The position numbers and the translations under genes were made by a program. From the NCBI RefSeq assembly GCF_047338595.1, contig NZ_JBLFBO010000003.1, positions 1 to 64,000 on the forward strand: a stretch of 64,000 nt of DNA, written 5' to 3'. The notes beneath the pieces are model-generated. The model was not told the DNA's origin. It searched no databases and was given only the letters and a program-made list of their open reading frames with translations. Below, piece by piece: positions 28,564-36,274 of this stretch (the first letter of the stretch is position 1; every line of letters begins with the position of its first letter). This stretch comes from Nitrospira_D sp019636945 (GTDB lineage Bacteria; Nitrospirota; Nitrospiria; Nitrospirales; Nitrospiraceae).

Positions 28564-28737
28564 CTAGCGTGCGGCAACGGTCTCAGATTCGTTGGCCGCA
28601 AGACTCTTTCGTCGATTCTTGGAAATGGTGCGGTCGATGATCGCGCCGCAATTGAGGCATTTCCAGGCATAGAACACGAGAAAGAAATCAGAGAATCGCT
28701 CCAGCAACATCGTTCCTTTGCACTTTGGACATTCCAT
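28564..28737 (-). CDS. 57-residue zinc-ribbon microprotein
   Basis: The frame encodes a protein starting MECPKCKGTMLLERFSDFF, with CPKC near the start and CLNC near residue 27: two C-x-x-C knuckles 21 residues apart, a zinc-ribbon. A basic tail follows (RTISKNRRKSLAANE). The ATG is preceded on the minus strand by tcaggaggattcg, an excellent Shine-Dalgarno. Its function is unknown. The middle segment FFLVFYAWKC is aromatic. It lies just upstream of the RAYT on the same strand. Confidence 0.75.
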   Translation of the reverse strand: MECPKCKGTMLLERFSDFFLVFYAWKCLNCGAIIDRTISKNRRKSLAANESETVAAR

Positions 28738-29530
28738 CGAATCCTCCTGAGTTGATTGGGTCCACAGCTGTCGATGAAGCCAAGCAAGAAGCGGGCCTAA
28801 TTGTCGAAGCGTGAGATGTCAGTGACTTGCTTATTACGTAGTTATATTATGCTGCCATCATTCAAAATAGTGACGGCATGTGGAGACCCGGCTTGTCAAT
28901 CTTGTGACGGTGCTGCCGTAGCTTCTCGTTAGAAGGTGTCGTAATAATAGGGTCGGGTCGGGAGTCTTTGTATACGTGTTTCTGATTGGCAAGATTTATG
29001 TCTGCTCCACTACAGTCAGTCTCTATTGCAAGCACAACCGAGAAGCTTTTCCCAGCTTTGTTCCGTCTGGGGGCGATGTATCAAGGCTTGTCCCCTCATG
29101 CTTCGTGCAAACCGGTATTACGACTCAGCCTACGGGAAGGGTATCGTTGTGAGGGGGGGAGTGTTCGTTCAGTGGAGGACAGTTCGTGCATGAGTAAGAC
29201 GCGTACACCACTCGCGTATAGGATCGCATCACCCTTCATGAAAGGGGGGTAGGTTGAGAGGGGATCTTATGTTACAGTCTAGTTCTAGGTTATGGCGGAT
29301 CCGTTGAAATGCACGATCGCACTATTTCCACACGATGGTGCACGATCTGTGTGGGAGATGCGCCAGCTAAGCGATTCTGGCCAACGTCTGTCTTTGTAAC
29401 CTCGTGATTTCGCTTGATGAACAAGAAGCCGTCGAGCCGGCCCCGCTACTTCTAAGACATGACTGGTGAATAAGAAACGTGCGAGATAGAGTGCCCCCAT
29501 TCGGACATTAGGACAGGAGGGATCACGTTC
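28738..29530. other. long non-coding or unassigned stretch
   Basis: About 790 bases lie between the zinc-ribbon gene and the export gene. I find no supportable gene: a plus-strand open frame at about 28986-29252 has no domain and no Shine-Dalgarno. It contains one arm of a 17-bp inverted repeat (28955-28971) and the aggaggga ribosome-binding region of the next gene near 29515. Confidence 0.4.
28955..28971 (+). repeat. left arm of a 17-bp perfect inverted repeat
   Basis: gggtcgggagtctttgt is exactly inverted at 30527-30543 (acaaagactcccgaccc). The two arms flank 1.55 kb containing the polysaccharide export gene. Just before the left arm the motif gggtcggg is tandemly doubled. Confidence 0.75.
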
Positions 29531-30247
29531 ATGAGATACTCACGATGGGTTCTACTGACTGTGCTGACAGGTGCAGTATTCGCAGAGTCCGGGTTTTGCG
29601 AATCGGGGGCGAGTAAGCCGGATGCCGGTAAATCACCGACAGATATTCCCATGTTGTCTACCACGGTACTGCAGGCTGAGAAGGTGATAAGTCAGGCGAT
29701 GATGGACAAACTCTCCAATGCGGTCAGCAGTGAGTATGTGATCGGTGCCGAAGACGTATTGGACATTACCGTCTGGAGGAATCCGGACTTGTCGCGACAA
29801 GTGCAGGTACGTCCGGATGGGCGATTTTCCATGCCGATCATCCGTGACGTCGTAGCCGTGGGGAAAACGCCCACCAAACTGGCTGAAGAAATGACGAACC
29901 GACTCAAAGAATACGTCCAGAATCCGGTTGTGGCTGTGACCTTGAAGGAGGTTAATAGCTCCAATATCTTTTTGCTCGGCGAGGTGGCGAATCCCGGCAA
30001 GTATCCACTGAAGAGCAAAACGACGCTCTTGCAGGGCATTACCATCGCGGGAGGATTTAAGGAGACGGCGGCGAGAAATCAGATCGTCATTTTCCGGTTT
30101 ACGGACGTTGCTCCGGGGCTGAAGCGATTCACGGCCAGTTATGACGATATCGTGCTCCGTAGCGGAATAGCCGATAACTTTGAATTGAAGCCCGGGGATA
30201 CTCTGGTAGTCCCGAGTGAATCCATGGTGGTCTTCCCTGGGCGATAG
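29531..30247 (+). CDS. Wza-like polysaccharide export protein
   Basis: This 238-residue protein has a signal peptide (WVLLTVLTGAVFA). The polysaccharide biosynthesis/export (Poly_export) domain follows (YVIGAEDVLDITVWRNPDLS, VRPDGRFSMPIIRDV), then a SLBB-type beta-grasp (IFLLGEVANPGKYPLKSKTT). It probably contributes to an outer-membrane or periplasmic channel for exopolysaccharide. It is short and lacks the C-terminal outer-membrane helix of E. coli Wza, like exosortase-linked versions. aggaggga lies upstream of ATG 29531. No glycosyltransferase genes are adjacent, which is unusual for this family. Confidence 0.85.
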   Translation: MRYSRWVLLTVLTGAVFAESGFCESGASKPDAGKSPTDIPMLSTTVLQAEKVISQAMMDKLSNAVSSEYVIGAEDVLDITVWRNPDLSRQVQVRPDGRFSMPIIRDVVAVGKTPTKLAEEMTNRLKEYVQNPVVAVTLKEVNSSNIFLLGEVANPGKYPLKSKTTLLQGITIAGGFKETAARNQIVIFRFTDVAPGLKRFTASYDDIVLRSGIADNFELKPGDTLVVPSESMVVFPGR

Positions 30248-30571
30248 GGTGAGGAAAGGTAGGGGAATGACCGGTAGCAACGATAGAGGTGGGATGAGCT
30301 GGTTCGGCACAAGACGTCATAGGTGAGTAAGTTCAACCTGACCATGCTGGTCAATGATGTGAAGACGGTAGTGCAAAAGATTTCAATAGAAAGTAAAGGT
30401 CAGGGAAAGAGGGATTTCCCCCAATTGGGGATACTGATCGGAATGGAGATCTTCTGTAGATTGTCGGTCCACAGGCTTTTCGTACGACTTCTAAATGGTC
30501 AGGAAGTTCTCACTAGCCTTGTTTAAACAAAGACTCCCGACCCTTTTAGACGACCCTTTTAGAAAGGCCTG
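30248..30571. other. intergenic stretch with inverted-repeat arm
   Basis: About 320 bases after the export gene hold no recognisable gene. A 67-codon plus-strand frame at 30323-30526 starts with GTG, lacks a domain and is not credible. The right arm of the 17-bp inverted repeat lies near its end. Confidence 0.4.
30527..30543 (-). repeat. right arm of a 17-bp perfect inverted repeat
   Basis: acaaagactcccgaccc is the exact reverse complement of 28955-28971. A second similar tract (acgaccctttta) follows at once. The truncated methyltransferase remnant begins about 30 bases further on. Confidence 0.75.
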
Positions 30572-30740
30572 ATGTATCTCGGTTTCTTGTTCGTCTTGGT
30601 CGGATGGGCGCTGTATTTGGGGAGCGACCTAACTGTTCTCTTTCTTCCCGTCTTCATCCTCTACATCAATCGCTTCCAGACCGAATCGGAGGAACGACCG
30701 CTGACCGCTCTGTTTGGGAAGAAGTTCGCCCTCCCGTCTA
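30572..30740 (+). pseudogene. remnant of an isoprenylcysteine methyltransferase-like membrane protein
   Basis: The frame MYLGFLFVLVGWALYLGS, then LYINRFQTESEERPLTALFGKKFA, matches the C-terminal catalytic part of the ICMT/PEMT-like membrane methyltransferases. Those have R-N-P-M-Y-L-G before the helix and E-E-x-x-L-x-x-x-F-G after it. The N-terminal two thirds are missing: a stop codon lies just before the Met. The 3' end runs into a repeat arm (tagcaggctgcgg at 30739). It is a gene fragment left between two repeats. Confidence 0.75.
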
Positions 30741-30760
30741 GCAGGCTGCGGAAAAACTTA
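30738..30760. repeat. isolated arm of the palindromic repeat
   Basis: ctagcaggctgcggaaaaac resembles the outer arm of the repeat at 30818-30943 (reverse complement ctagcaggatgcgggaaaag). No matching second arm is obvious, so it is probably half of a further decayed copy. Confidence 0.5.
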
Positions 30761-30817
30761 TTTTGACCCGTGTCGCCGTCACGGATATTGGGCTGTGAGA
30801 GGACGTTGAATATTCAT

Positions 30818-30943
30818 GCAGGATGCGCAAAAAGGCCGTCCAGCAAGGCCGCAGCGAGCGAAGAGGCGAATCGTACTCTGGGCCGTACGTTGAGCCTCTG
30901 AGCGATGCGAGAACGCCGGTGGCGGTCTTTTCCCGCATCCTGC
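30818..30943. repeat. palindromic MITE-like repeat, copy B
   Basis: This 126-bp element is bounded by gcaggatgcgcaaaaaggcc and ggtcttttcccgcatcctgc (inverted). Its reverse complement aligns throughout with copy A at 22670-22791, including ggcgttctc, cgctcagagg and ttgctggacggccttttt. The outer arms differ between the copies but pair within each copy. Its terminal ctag holds the stop codon of the minus-strand RlmL-like gene. Confidence 0.8.
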
Positions 30944-32151
30944 TAGATCTTGACTGGCGGAGCAAGGCGTCGTCTCGCGCCGCCTTGGACGATCACAAAC
31001 TCATAGAGCCGACATTCCAGAGCGCCATTGAAAAGGGGAATGCGCTTGGACGGCGTCAGCCCAATCAGCTTCGGCACTCGGGCATCACCGGTGAGCATGT
31101 AGGCGCGCCATCCAGCGAAGCGCTGCTTCAGCCAATCGCCCAGTTTGGGGTAGAACGATTCCAGTTCGTCCGGCCGGCTGAGGCGGACGCCATAGGGTGG
31201 GTTGATGACCATTATGCCCTGTGTGGAGGGTGCGTCGAGATCGAGAATGTCGCGTTGCTTCAACTGAATGTCGTTGGCCACCCCTGCGCCTTGAAACGTT
31301 CGCTGCGCAATCTTTACCATCGCGGGATCACGGTCAGAGGCATAGATGGCTGATGGGACGGCGGCGACTTGTTCGGCTCTGGCTGCTTCGCGTTGTCGGT
31401 CCCATCGTGCTGCGTCATGGACGAGCAGCCGTTCGAAGGCAAATCTCCGTGAAATACCTGGCGCGATCTGGCGAGCCATGATGGCGGCTTCGAGAGGAAT
31501 GGTCCCGCTCCCACACATGGGATCGAGCAACACGTCCCGGGGCGTCCAGCCAGCAAGACGCAGGATGCCTGCTGCTAGATTTTCTTTGAGCGGCGCTTCC
31601 ACGGGACCCATCCGATGGCCGCGTTTGAACAGTGGCTCTCCGGAGGTATCCAGGTAAAATGTGACGGTGTTCTGATCGAGAAAGGCATCGACCTTAATGT
31701 TGGGGCGTTCCGTATCGACGCTGGGTCGCTTGTGCCGTCCAGCGACAAACCTATCGCAGATTGCATCTTTGATGCGGAGGGTCAAAAAGTCCAGGCTGGG
31801 GAGGGGACAGCGCCGGGCGCTCACCTTCACCTTGATTGTCTGTTCTGGCGTGAACCATTCTGGCCAGGCGAGCGCAGAGGCGGCGTGATAGACATCCTGT
31901 TCCGTTTTGTAGGCACTGTGGCCGACTTCCCATAAAATTCGGCTGGCGATGTGCGACTTGAGATTAATCCAGTACATAGTCGACCAGGGTGCGCTAAAGC
32001 CGACACCGCCTTCGGTTTTGGTCGCCGACGGGGCGCCGAGGCTCTGCAGCTCTGCTTCAAGCACACCTTCTAGTCCACGTGGGCAGGGTGCAAAGAACCG
32101 CGTCAGTTGGGTGCCGTGCACGAACGCTATTCCAGCTCGGGCTGTGGTCAT
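30943..32151 (-). CDS. THUMP-domain class I SAM-dependent RNA methyltransferase (RlmL/YpsC type)
   Basis: The protein has 402 residues. An N-terminal ferredoxin-like/THUMP RNA-binding region (FFAPCPRGLEGVLEAELQSLG, IKVKVSARRCPLPSLDF) is followed by a Rossmann methyltransferase. Its motifs are LLDPMCGSGTIPLEAAIMA and the catalytic MVINPPYGVRL, the N-P-P-Y motif of guanine N2-methyltransferases. It probably makes m2G in 23S rRNA, as the first half of E. coli RlmKL does. The stop TAG (30943-30945) coincides with the terminal bases of repeat copy B. The original C-terminus could therefore have been changed by a few residues. Confidence 0.88.
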   Translation of the reverse strand: MTTARAGIAFVHGTQLTRFFAPCPRGLEGVLEAELQSLGAPSATKTEGGVGFSAPWSTMYWINLKSHIASRILWEVGHSAYKTEQDVYHAASALAWPEWFTPEQTIKVKVSARRCPLPSLDFLTLRIKDAICDRFVAGRHKRPSVDTERPNIKVDAFLDQNTVTFYLDTSGEPLFKRGHRMGPVEAPLKENLAAGILRLAGWTPRDVLLDPMCGSGTIPLEAAIMARQIAPGISRRFAFERLLVHDAARWDRQREAARAEQVAAVPSAIYASDRDPAMVKIAQRTFQGAGVANDIQLKQRDILDLDAPSTQGIMVINPPYGVRLSRPDELESFYPKLGDWLKQRFAGWRAYMLTGDARVPKLIGLTPSKRIPLFNGALECRLYEFVIVQGGARRRLAPPVKI

Positions 32152-32161
32152 CGTTCAGCCG

Positions 32162-32422
32162 CTATCTCAGTCCTGATCGTGGAATGATCGCATGGATGTC
32201 GACGAGCTGTTCTGCGCGGTCGATTGCATAAAAGATCCGCCATTCCCCCACGGCATACTTGGAGAGTCCTGGAAGGTCGTCCGCAATCGCTTCATGGCGC
32301 AGATTGTCGACATTGGACGCCAACCATTTGGACTTGTCGAGCAGCCGTTGGGCCATGGGCCGGTCAATCGTGGCGAGATCTTGAGCAATGCCTGGTTTAA
32401 AGGCGAGGCGGTACCAGGGCAT
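32162..32422 (-). CDS. RelE/ParE-family toxin
   Basis: This 86-residue protein has the RelE/ParE fold pattern: WYRLAFKPGIAQDLATID, RPMAQRLLDKSKWLA, LPGLSKYAVGEWRIFYAID and VDIHAIIPR. The G-x-W-R-I-F-Y motif includes the conserved Arg of mRNA-cleaving members. It lies 6 bases downstream of a small gene that supplies the antitoxin, on the same strand. In this order (antitoxin first) the module is conventional. Confidence 0.82.
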   Translation of the reverse strand: MPWYRLAFKPGIAQDLATIDRPMAQRLLDKSKWLASNVDNLRHEAIADDLPGLSKYAVGEWRIFYAIDRAEQLVDIHAIIPRSGLR

Positions 32423-32428
32423 CGTATC

Positions 32429-32632
32429 CTACCACCGTAGGCCGAGCCGCTCCGCCACGTCTTCGCCGGAGAGGCGCTCACTGCTCGCGAGTGACTGCTT
32501 GAGTCGGGCTCGGAGTGAATCGCCGAGCTGGAGCCCGAGATCCGGATCGCCGATCAACTCGCGAAGCCGATCGTCCACGAGTCCCTGGACCAGTTCCTTT
32601 AACTGTTCCGTCGACAACGATGAGAGGTTCAT
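32429..32632 (-). CDS. putative antitoxin of the RelE/ParE module
   Basis: This protein of about 67 residues (MNLSSLSTEQLKELVQGLVD, with DRLRELIGDPDLGLQL further on) is acidic and helical. It ends VAERLGLRW, like the antitoxins that precede RelE-type toxins in cyanobacteria and Nitrospira-like genomes. The start is uncertain: ATG 32632 or a TTG at 32668 twelve codons upstream. The toxin gene follows by 6 bases. The assignment rests mainly on position and size. Confidence 0.65.
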   Translation of the reverse strand: MNLSSLSTEQLKELVQGLVDDRLRELIGDPDLGLQLGDSLRARLKQSLASSERLSGEDVAERLGLRW

Positions 32633-32668
32633 AGCAGGAGAATACGGGTTAGGATCGTCGGAAAGCAA

Positions 32669-33038
32669 TGGGTTGGTCTGCTCTCTCAGCTAAGTAATGA
32701 AGCTGTTCCAGTCGTTCGCATTGAGGCCAAAAAGCGCTTGCCATAATCCGTTCGCCCTGTCGAAGAGGAGCTTACAAACGTGTTGCTGGGACGCTACACA
32801 GAATCACAGGCCAACAATCTTTTAAGGCCCTGCCGGCCGATCGTGGTGTGGGCAAGTCTTTCATCACCCAATCAACTTTTCATCTCAGAGATCTCTCGGC
32901 GCTCAACATACAGGGACCGGGTTCTTCCAGACGGGCGCACATTGATCATCGGATCGAATGCAACCCATTCTGAGATTGATCGCTCAGGAGAGAGCTCGCA
33001 GGCTGTAAGTGACCTGATGTCTACCGTTCACCTAGGGG
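32669..33038. other. intergenic stretch, nothing recognised
   Basis: About 370 bases between the toxin-antitoxin module and the epimerase gene. A plus-strand frame that begins here and runs into the epimerase gene antisense has no domain. The region should include the antitoxin promoter on the minus strand. Confidence 0.4.
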
Positions 33039-34157
33039 TTAGCCTTTTATGCCGGTTGTGTGGGCATCTGCTGGAATGGACACCGCGCATCCTAGACCGG
33101 ACTCATGCCAAGGCTGAAGTGCGGGGCCGTCATAGCAATAGCCACCTTGCACGGGATCGCTTGCCAGGAGCAATGGAGTATCCAGATCCAACACTTCGAA
33201 CCCTTTCATACCCAAGACCAAACCAAAAGAACAACCCATCGCGATTCGTGATTCGAGCATGCCTCCGACCATCAGCTTCAATCCTGCCTGAAGCGTGCAG
33301 GATGCGATTTCCACTGCTTCCAGGACGCCGGTTTTCATGATCTTGATGTTAATATAGTCCGCCGCACCTTGTGTAATAACCTTCCGCGCATCCTCGAGTG
33401 AGCGCACGGATTCATCAGCGGCGACGGGAATGCCGGTTTCTCGCCGAATAGCAACGAGACTGTCGAGATCGTCCCGTACGACTGGTTGCTCAAGCAGGAC
33501 TAGTGTTCCGCCGAATCGCCGAACGCCATCGGCAAAGGCCAGGCACTCCGCCCGAGAAAACCCTTGATTCCCATCGCCGATGAATGAAATGCCGGGCAGC
33601 GCCCGGTGGAGGGCCTCGAGTCGACGGATATCTGCATCGACGTCTTTTCCGACTTTCATTTTGAACAGGCGAAAACCGCGTTGATACCAGCTGCGGGCAA
33701 GGGACAAGGTCTTGTCCTGGGTGGTGATTGGAATCGTGATATCGGTGATGCGGGAACGCACATCAGCACCACCCCAGAGTCGCCATAAAGGAATAGCCAT
33801 GGTACGGCAGTATGCATCAAGCAAGGCGGTTTCGATGCCGCAGCGCGCAGCAGGCTGAGAAGGGGCTTGCTGTGCCAGGTGACGACTTGATTCTCGATAG
33901 TCACGAACCGTCCGGCCAATGAGTGAAGGGGTAAGGTGTCTGAGGGCTTGGAGGCAGGATGCACGATCTTCTCCCCCGACTTCAGGGAACGGTGCTGCTT
34001 CCCCATAGCCGCAGTGCCCATTTCTGAGAGTGACGCGGACGAAGACATTTTCTGCAACGTCTCGCGTTCCAGTTGCGACGACAAAGGGGTCCGTGGTGGG
34101 TATATCGATTGGCCAAAACGTCACCGCTTCGATGTCATCATTCTGCATCGGGGTCAT
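33039..34157 (-). CDS. dipeptide epimerase (enolase superfamily)
   Basis: This 372-residue enzyme of the muconate-lactonising subgroup has an N-terminal capping domain and a beta/alpha barrel. Catalytic signatures are K-x-K in RLFKMKVGKDVD, the three metal ligands in FIGDGNQG (Asp), LLEQPV (Glu) and PVAADESV (Asp), and the opposite Lys in YINIKIMKTG. The family includes L-Ala-D/L-Glu epimerases that recycle murein peptides and other dipeptide epimerases. The start MTPMQ at 34157 is preferred; seven further in-frame codons upstream reach 34178. Confidence 0.85.
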   Translation of the reverse strand: MTPMQNDDIEAVTFWPIDIPTTDPFVVATGTRDVAENVFVRVTLRNGHCGYGEAAPFPEVGGEDRASCLQALRHLTPSLIGRTVRDYRESSRHLAQQAPSQPAARCGIETALLDAYCRTMAIPLWRLWGGADVRSRITDITIPITTQDKTLSLARSWYQRGFRLFKMKVGKDVDADIRRLEALHRALPGISFIGDGNQGFSRAECLAFADGVRRFGGTLVLLEQPVVRDDLDSLVAIRRETGIPVAADESVRSLEDARKVITQGAADYINIKIMKTGVLEAVEIASCTLQAGLKLMVGGMLESRIAMGCSFGLVLGMKGFEVLDLDTPLLLASDPVQGGYCYDGPALQPWHESGLGCAVSIPADAHTTGIKG

Positions 34158-34292
34158 GGGGCTGTCTCTAGGGCGCAATCACGTTGTGATCAAGGCGGGA
34201 TTGTGGATGCCCCACCATGGGCCATCCTCAGCCTTGCTCTCGCCGTTATTGTAATGTGGAACGAATCGTGTCCTCCTACACCAGTTGCTCTG

Positions 34293-35033
34293 TTATCCTA
34301 GTCTGCCCAGGCGCGATTGGAGAATTCCGATGGTTGCGATGGCGGCAGTTTCCGCCCGAAGGATCTGTTGACCAAGGGTCATGGGTTCGATTCCTCGCCG
34401 CTCGGCGATCTCTCTTTCTTCCTTGCTCCAACCTCCCTCTGGTCCGATCAAGATGAGTACGGAGCTGCTCGTATTCTGGGGAAGTGGAATGGTCTGCAAA
34501 CTCTTACCGTCGTGACGTTCGGCAAGCATGAGGATCGTGGAGGTTGTCTGGTCGCGTGAGAGCAGTGTTGTGAACGATTCAGGCCTGGTGATCGTCGGTA
34601 TGCGCCACTGTTCTGATTGCTGGGCAGCTTCCAGGGCGATGCGTTGCCATCGGGTGAGTTGATGATCGAGGCGATCAGCTTTGAGTTGTACGACACTGTG
34701 TCGGCTTTCGATCGGTATGATCTCGTGTACGCCCAGTTCAGTGGCCTTTTGAATGACCCAGTCCATTTTCTCACCTTTGAGCAGTGACTGACCAAGAATC
34801 AGGTGAGGGGCAACGTGAAGAGGCTCCTGAATGGTGTCAAGAATCTGTCCGGTGATCGCGTATTTTGAGACATCGCTGATTTCTACGTGGTATCTGGTAC
34901 CTTGGCCATTGTTGAGCCAGAGAGTTTCGCCGATGGCAACACGGAGGCTATCCTTGAGGTGAGCCAGGAGTTCGCCGGTCATTGAAATGGTGGGTAGGGT
35001 CACACACGCGGGAGAAACGAAGAATACAGGCAT
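34293..35033 (-). CDS. rsmE: 16S rRNA m3U1498 methyltransferase RsmE
   Basis: This 246-residue SPOUT-class methyltransferase has an N-terminal PUA-like domain. The knot motifs are KMDWVIQKATELGVHEIIP, VLILIGPEGGWSKEE and LGQQILRAETAAIATI. It methylates N3 of U1498 in 16S rRNA. It lies 34 bases downstream of dnaJ on the same strand, a common arrangement (dnaJ-prmA/rsmE type clusters). Confidence 0.93.
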   Translation of the reverse strand: MPVFFVSPACVTLPTISMTGELLAHLKDSLRVAIGETLWLNNGQGTRYHVEISDVSKYAITGQILDTIQEPLHVAPHLILGQSLLKGEKMDWVIQKATELGVHEIIPIESRHSVVQLKADRLDHQLTRWQRIALEAAQQSEQWRIPTITRPESFTTLLSRDQTTSTILMLAERHDGKSLQTIPLPQNTSSSVLILIGPEGGWSKEEREIAERRGIEPMTLGQQILRAETAAIATIGILQSRLGRLG

Positions 35034-35067
35034 GGGGGCACTGGAGATTCAGGAAGGACGGGCTCGG

Positions 35068-36192
35068 TTACTCGAAAAACGTCTTCATTTTATCGAAGAA
35101 GCCGTCGCCATTGGCTTCCATGGACATCCCGCTCTCTTTGGCGTACTCCATCAGCAGTTCTTTTTGTCTCGCCGTCAGCTTGGTGGGAATTTGGATCTTC
35201 ATCGTATAGATCTGGTCGCCGGTCGTCCCTCCCTTGAGACTGGGAATCCCCAATCCTTTGATGCGGAGGACTTTGTCATGTTGAGTGCCTGGCGGAACCT
35301 TGATGATGGTGTCCCCTTTGAGGGTCGGCACTTCGACCTTCCCGCCGAGTACCGCCGTGACCAGGTTGATTGGGACGTCACAGGCGATGTCGAGCCCTTT
35401 TCGCTGAAAGATCTGATGGGGTTTCACGGTAATGGCGACGTAGAGATCACCAGGGGGGCCACCATTGGGACCGTGCTCTCCTTCATTGGAAAGGCGTAAC
35501 CGCATCCCGGTTTCGATGCCGGCTGGAATGTGGACGGCGATTGCACGCTCTTTGTATACCCGTTGACGTCCCTGGCAAGTCGCACAGGGTTCCGTGACGA
35601 GGTGTCCGGTGCCTTCACATTGTCCACAGGGGCGGCTGACGCTAAAAAACCCTTGCTGAAAGCGAATCTGCCCTGCGCCTTTGCAGCTGGCACAGGGCTT
35701 AATAGCTGCTGCGGACTTCGCTCCCGTGCCTTTACATTCGGTACAAAGTTCCCAACGCGGAATCTTGAGTTTGGCTTCTTTCCCGTAGACAGACTCTTCA
35801 AACGTGATTTCAAGATTGTACTGGAGGTCGTTGCCGCGCTCGGTTCGACCGCCCCCGCCGGCTCTGGCCTGACCGAAGAAATCCTCAAAAATATCGTTGA
35901 AGACGTCACCGAATCCGCCTCGACCGAAATCAAATCCGTCAAAGCCGGGGCCGCCCTGTTGGGATCCGGCATGGCCGAACATGTCGTAGCGTTTCCGCTT
36001 CTCTTGATCGCTCAGAGTTTCATAGGCTTCGTTGATTTCTTTGAACTTTTCTTCAGCGGTTTTCTTTTGCTGGTCGCCTGAATGAAGGTCGGGATGGTGC
36101 TGGCGGGCTAACTTGCGATAGGCTTTCTTCAGCTCGTCGTCCGAGACATTTCGATCGACACCGAGAGTTTCGTAGTAATCGCGTTTGGACAC
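35068..36192 (-). CDS. dnaJ: chaperone DnaJ
   Basis: This 374-residue type I J-protein stimulates the ATPase of DnaK and holds unfolded clients. The J domain contains RQHHPDLHSG with HPD. A Gly/Phe-rich linker follows (GGPGFDGFDFGRGGFG). Four C-x-x-C-x-G-x-G zinc motifs are visible (CTECKGTG, CASCKGAG, CGQCEGTG, CATCQGRQ), then the two C-terminal beta domains. Encoded downstream of dnaK with an 82-base spacer containing a strong hairpin. Confidence 0.97.
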   Translation of the reverse strand: MSKRDYYETLGVDRNVSDDELKKAYRKLARQHHPDLHSGDQQKKTAEEKFKEINEAYETLSDQEKRKRYDMFGHAGSQQGGPGFDGFDFGRGGFGDVFNDIFEDFFGQARAGGGGRTERGNDLQYNLEITFEESVYGKEAKLKIPRWELCTECKGTGAKSAAAIKPCASCKGAGQIRFQQGFFSVSRPCGQCEGTGHLVTEPCATCQGRQRVYKERAIAVHIPAGIETGMRLRLSNEGEHGPNGGPPGDLYVAITVKPHQIFQRKGLDIACDVPINLVTAVLGGKVEVPTLKGDTIIKVPPGTQHDKVLRIKGLGIPSLKGGTTGDQIYTMKIQIPTKLTARQKELLMEYAKESGMSMEANGDGFFDKMKTFFE

Positions 36193-36218
36193 GGCAGCTA
36201 TTATGAGTGAACGGTGGA

Positions 36219-36255
36219 GCGCCCGGGTTCTCGTTTGCGTCGAGAGCTCGGGCGC
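36219..36255 (-). terminator. hairpin in the dnaK-dnaJ spacer (possible attenuator)
   Basis: The arms gcgcccgggttctc and gagagctcgggcgc pair over 14 bp, two of them G-T wobbles, with a 9-base loop. On the transcribed minus strand no long U tract follows. It is therefore better seen as a partial terminator, or as a processing or stabilising hairpin that lowers dnaJ relative to dnaK. Confidence 0.45.
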
Positions 36256-36274
36256 CTTGATGCGTTATTCTAGG

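Noticed and set aside
28986..29252. Plus-strand frame of 88 codons in the 28.7-29.5 kb gap
   Set aside because: No Shine-Dalgarno, no domain and atypical composition; treated as non-coding.
30323..30526. GTG-started frame of 67 codons after the export gene
   Set aside because: No domain and ends in the repeat-rich region; too weak to call.
32780..33340. Plus-strand frame overlapping the epimerase gene antisense
   Set aside because: Its second half is antisense to a well supported enolase-superfamily gene.
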